Origin: Afipia sp. | Lineage (GTDB): Bacteria > Pseudomonadota > Alphaproteobacteria > Rhizobiales > Xanthobacteraceae | Direction of reading: 5' to 3' | Length of the DNA: 64,000 nucleotides | NCBI GenBank assembly: GCA_017474385.1 | Contig: JAFVHU010000152.1 | Location: 146,317-210,316, forward strand | Shown here: in pieces, positions 61,697 through 64,000 of the stretch | Numbering within the stretch: position 1 is the stretch's first letter | Layout: the number at the start of each line of letters is the position of its first letter | Program-made: the position numbers and the translations under genes | Notes under the pieces: model-generated | Databases searched by the model: none | What the model was told of the DNA's origin: nothing | Seen by the model: the letters and a program-made list of their open reading frames with translations, nothing else

Positions 61697-63144
61697 GACG
61701 GATCTTTCGGTGGTGCGAACGGGCGTGAAATCTCAAACGCACGCGCCGCGCGCAGTACTGTCGCATCCGCAAACTTCACTCCGACGATCTGCAATCCGAC
61801 AGGTAAACCAGCCTTGGTCAGCCCTGCCGGAACCGACGCTGCCGGCTGCTGCGTCAAATTGAACGGATACGTGAATGGCGAGCGTATTGGCCGTTCCGCC
61901 AGGTCCGCTTGTGACGCATTGATCGCCGATGCCGGATGCGCCGTCGTCGGCGTGATGAGCAGATCCCATTTCTGATGGAACTGGCTGAAGTGGCGCCCAA
62001 GCGCCTCCCGCCGATCGACCGCTTGCAAGTACGTCACGCCATCGATCGCGCGTCCCTGCTCGGCCGCCGCCTGAAGACCTGGCTCCGTTAGCGCACGCCG
62101 GTCAGGCGCAAAACTCGCGAGAAGCTTTGCGGCTCCGGCCTGCCAGAACGTCAGGAAAATCGGAAGCGGATCTTCAATGCCGGGATCGACAAGCTCGACA
62201 ATCGCCCCATGATCCGCAAACACCTTCACAGCATCAGCGACGATCTTCTCGACCTCGGGATCAACCTGCGCGTAGCCAAGCGCGGGGCTGAACGCAATGC
62301 GAAGACCCTTGATGCCTTCGTCGATCCCCCTGCCCCAGGCGATGTCCGCCGGCGGCAAGGCATTCCAGTCCCTCGTATCCGGACGAGCGATAACATCAAG
62401 CAACAAGGCAGCATCGCGCACCGACCGCGTCAGAGGTGTCACATGAAACAGCGTGCCGTTCTGGGAGGGCGGATATACCGGTACCCTGCCGAATGTCTGC
62501 TTGAAACCGAAAGCGCCACTGTGCGCGGCCGGAAGGCGTGTCGAACCGCCGCCGTCTGTCGCGACATGAAGTGGACCGAACCCGAGCGCCGCGGCAGCTC
62601 CCGAACCTCCGCTGCTTCCTCCCGGCGTGTGCGCCACATTCCATGGATTGCGCGTGATCCCCGTCAGCAGACTGTCGCCAACCCCCTTCCAGCCGAACTC
62701 CGATGTCGTCGTCTTTCCGAGCAGAACCGCGCCATGTTCGCGTAGGCGGGCCGTTGCTGGCGAATCTTCACTCCAGTCCTGATTTGGATCCACTGCACGG
62801 CTGCCGCGCAAGGTGGGCCAGCCCTTTGCCAAAACGAGATCCTTCAGCGCAACAGGCACACCGTCCACGAGGCCCAGCGGCTCACCGCGCTGCCATCTCT
62901 TCTCGGAATCAGCCGCGGAAGCGAGCGCCGACTCCGCATCAAGCAATGCGAAAGCATTGATTTGCGGATCAAACCGCTTAGTTCGATCGAGGATCGAACG
63001 CGTAACTTCGAGCGGCGATAATTTTCTTTGTCTGTATAATTCGACAAGCTCAACCGCTGACAGGTACGCTATATCGCCAGATTGATTTCCGGCGTTCGAC
63101 GAACGTGGGCTTGTTGTGGGTCGGTCTACATCCTGTATCGACAT
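61693..63144 (-). CDS. Amidase-signature hydrolase
   Basis: 483 residues. Catalytic triad visible: Lys in PVALKDLVLAKG, Ser in HTPGGSSGGSGAAAALGFG and nucleophile Ser in ATDGGGSTRLPAAHSGAFG. The substrate cannot be inferred from the rest (general acylamidase/indoleacetamide-type length). First gene of the nine-gene operon; an 11-bp inverted repeat lies 9 bp before its ATG. The two amidases would split amide bonds of the imported compound. Confidence 0.9.
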   Translation of the reverse strand: MSIQDVDRPTTSPRSSNAGNQSGDIAYLSAVELVELYRQRKLSPLEVTRSILDRTKRFDPQINAFALLDAESALASAADSEKRWQRGEPLGLVDGVPVALKDLVLAKGWPTLRGSRAVDPNQDWSEDSPATARLREHGAVLLGKTTTSEFGWKGVGDSLLTGITRNPWNVAHTPGGSSGGSGAAAALGFGPLHVATDGGGSTRLPAAHSGAFGFKQTFGRVPVYPPSQNGTLFHVTPLTRSVRDAALLLDVIARPDTRDWNALPPADIAWGRGIDEGIKGLRIAFSPALGYAQVDPEVEKIVADAVKVFADHGAIVELVDPGIEDPLPIFLTFWQAGAAKLLASFAPDRRALTEPGLQAAAEQGRAIDGVTYLQAVDRREALGRHFSQFHQKWDLLITPTTAHPASAINASQADLAERPIRSPFTYPFNLTQQPAASVPAGLTKAGLPVGLQIVGVKFADATVLRAARAFEISRPFAPPKDPS

Positions 63145-63153
63145 TCGGCGTCA

Positions 63154-63181
63154 CCATGATCTTGTTTTCTCAAGATCATGG
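63154..63181. promoter_or_regulatory. Perfect inverted repeat upstream of the amidase operon
   Basis: CCATGATCTTG and CAAGATCATGG flank TTTTCT: a perfect 11-bp inverted repeat, 9 bp upstream of the start codon. It can be a repressor operator or an RNA stem in the leader. No copy of it was seen elsewhere in the window. Confidence 0.55.
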
Positions 63182-63549
63182 CTAAGGCCTGACGTCTGCG
63201 CGACGCAGCAATTAATTGCGAACCTGGTCCGGCAACTCAAAAACGCAAGAGCACAATTGCAGCCGAGCAATAGACGAGAATTGAAATCTCCATAAGGCGA
63301 ACAATTAGAAATAAATCGACCATTGAAGACATCGTTCGATTTGGTGGCCGACCCTGACGGTTACACGCTGTCGCTTGGAGCGGCTCGTGCATGCGGCCCG
63401 CTGACCTCTTGGGTTCGATCCGAAAATGACATCGCATTCCATAATCGCTCATTACGCGAATCCCGGCTGTAGACGCCAGATAGAGAAGTCACTGTTGGCC
63501 CCGATACAGATGTCACTCTCCGCGGTTTGTGCTGGGGAGTATTTGGCCG
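63182..63549. other. Intergenic region to insertion sequence
   Basis: About 370 bp without a convincing gene. The promoter for the amidase operon should be near 63190-63300. The left end of the insertion sequence must fall between about 63430 and 63550, but its terminal repeat cannot be fixed because the right end is outside the window. Confidence 0.4.
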
Positions 63550-64000
63550 ATGACGGTGATTGCGATGAGCCGGACGGAGATCGACCGGATGAGCGTCTTG
63601 CGGGATTTGGCGGCTAATCGGATCAAGGTTGCAGATGCAGCGGTACTAATGGGGCTTGGCCGGCGTCAGGTGTTTCGGCTGGCAAAGGCCTATGGCCAGG
63701 ATGGCCCCGAGGCACTGGTCTCGCGCCGGCGTGGCCGTTCGAGTAACCGCAGCTATCCGGCAACGCTGCGCACCGAAGCGATCGGTATCATCCGTGAGCG
63801 TTATTCTGACTTCGGTCCGACGCTGGCGGCGGAGAAGCTGGCGGAACTGCACGGGATTCATCTTGGCCGCGAGACTCTGCGACAATGGATGATGGTTGCT
63901 GGCCTATGGAAGGACCGTCGCGCACGGCTCAAGCCGGTGCACCAGCCACGGTATCGGCGCGACAGCCTGGGCGAGTTGATCCAGATCGACGGTTCGGAAC
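63550..64000 (+). mobile_element. ISNCY-like transposase, 5' part (runs off the window)
   Basis: 150 residues visible from the ATG at 63550 (MTVIAMSRTEIDRMSVLRDLAANRIKV). An N-terminal HTH (VADAAVLMGLGRRQVFRLAKAYGQDGPEAL) is followed by a second HTH (FGPTLAAEKLAELHGIHLGRETLRQWMMVAGLW) and the start of the DDE catalytic core at GELIQIDGSE, where the first Asp stands. This layout is that of ISNCY/IS481-like transposases; the RRGRSSNRSY linker favours ISNCY. Intact so far. Confidence 0.85.

Overview
This 64 kb window looks like the chromosome of an alphaproteobacterium of the Bradyrhizobium / Afipia / Rhodopseudomonas group (Nitrobacteraceae). The reasons are the high GC content, an alternative aa3-type oxidase operon laid out like Bradyrhizobium coxMNOP, many branched-chain-amino-acid-type and taurine-type ABC transporters, and the palindromic repeats common in Rhizobiales intergenic DNA. 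The species call is inference; no rRNA or tRNA gene was seen. Most genes lie on the minus strand.

Layout. 1-2.6 kb: start of a phosphate-starvation operon (pstS-pstC-pstA) with a Pho box; pstS carries an in-frame amber stop. 2.9-8.4 kb: a class I cytochrome c, a GYD-domain protein, and a five-gene aa3-type cytochrome c oxidase operon with two subunit III paralogues. 9.0-9.9 kb: a DUF2189 membrane protein. 9.9-26.9 kb: a nitrogen-compound catabolic island. It holds the oxalurate/oxamate carbamoyltransferase set (FdrA/AllF, AllG, AllH), carbamate kinase, two gamma-glutamyltransferase-family hydrolases (one a cytoplasmic HpxW/oxamate amidohydrolase candidate), a TetR regulator, a cytosine-deaminase-like amidohydrolase, a PuuE-like deacetylase-fold hydrolase, and an ABC importer whose LivM, LivG and LivF are fused in one chain. 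The FdrA C-terminal module is a separate small gene. Three promoters share an AT-rich palindrome placed between -35 and -10, and a fourth has a degenerate copy, so the island looks like one regulon.

27-35.2 kb: remnants (truncated NDP-forming acyl-CoA synthetase, adenylate kinase fragment, chimeric SDR/MFS relic, truncated Leu-binding protein) surround an acyl-CoA catabolic cluster (AMP ligase, LysR regulator, MaoC hydratase, SDR, enoyl-CoA hydratase) whose two control regions share a palindrome. 35.2-39.8 kb: a likely cAMP module, with a small membrane protein behind a perfect TGTGA-N6-TCACA site, a CRP-like regulator and a multidomain class III adenylyl cyclase. 39.8-44.8 kb: a tightly coupled three-gene operon of a cytochrome P450, an unfamiliar 684-residue polytopic membrane protein and a DyP-type peroxidase. 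This is the best candidate for an undescribed system. 45.2-46.3 kb: relics of pobA and metQ.

46.3-49.8 kb: a MetNIQ-type transporter with two tandem MetQ paralogues. 50-53 kb: a taurine/nitrate-type ABC importer whose binding protein has an extra C-terminal domain that looks NosL-like, divergent from a second Crp/Fnr-family regulator. 54.3-63.1 kb: a compact nine-gene operon with two amidase-signature hydrolases, a second taurine-type ABC importer, a DUF971 protein, an AprA/fumarate-reductase-like flavoprotein, a 2[4Fe-4S] ferredoxin-like subunit and a HEAT-repeat protein. Its chemistry is not obvious from known pathways. At the right edge an insertion sequence (ISNCY-like transposase) begins and runs out of the window.
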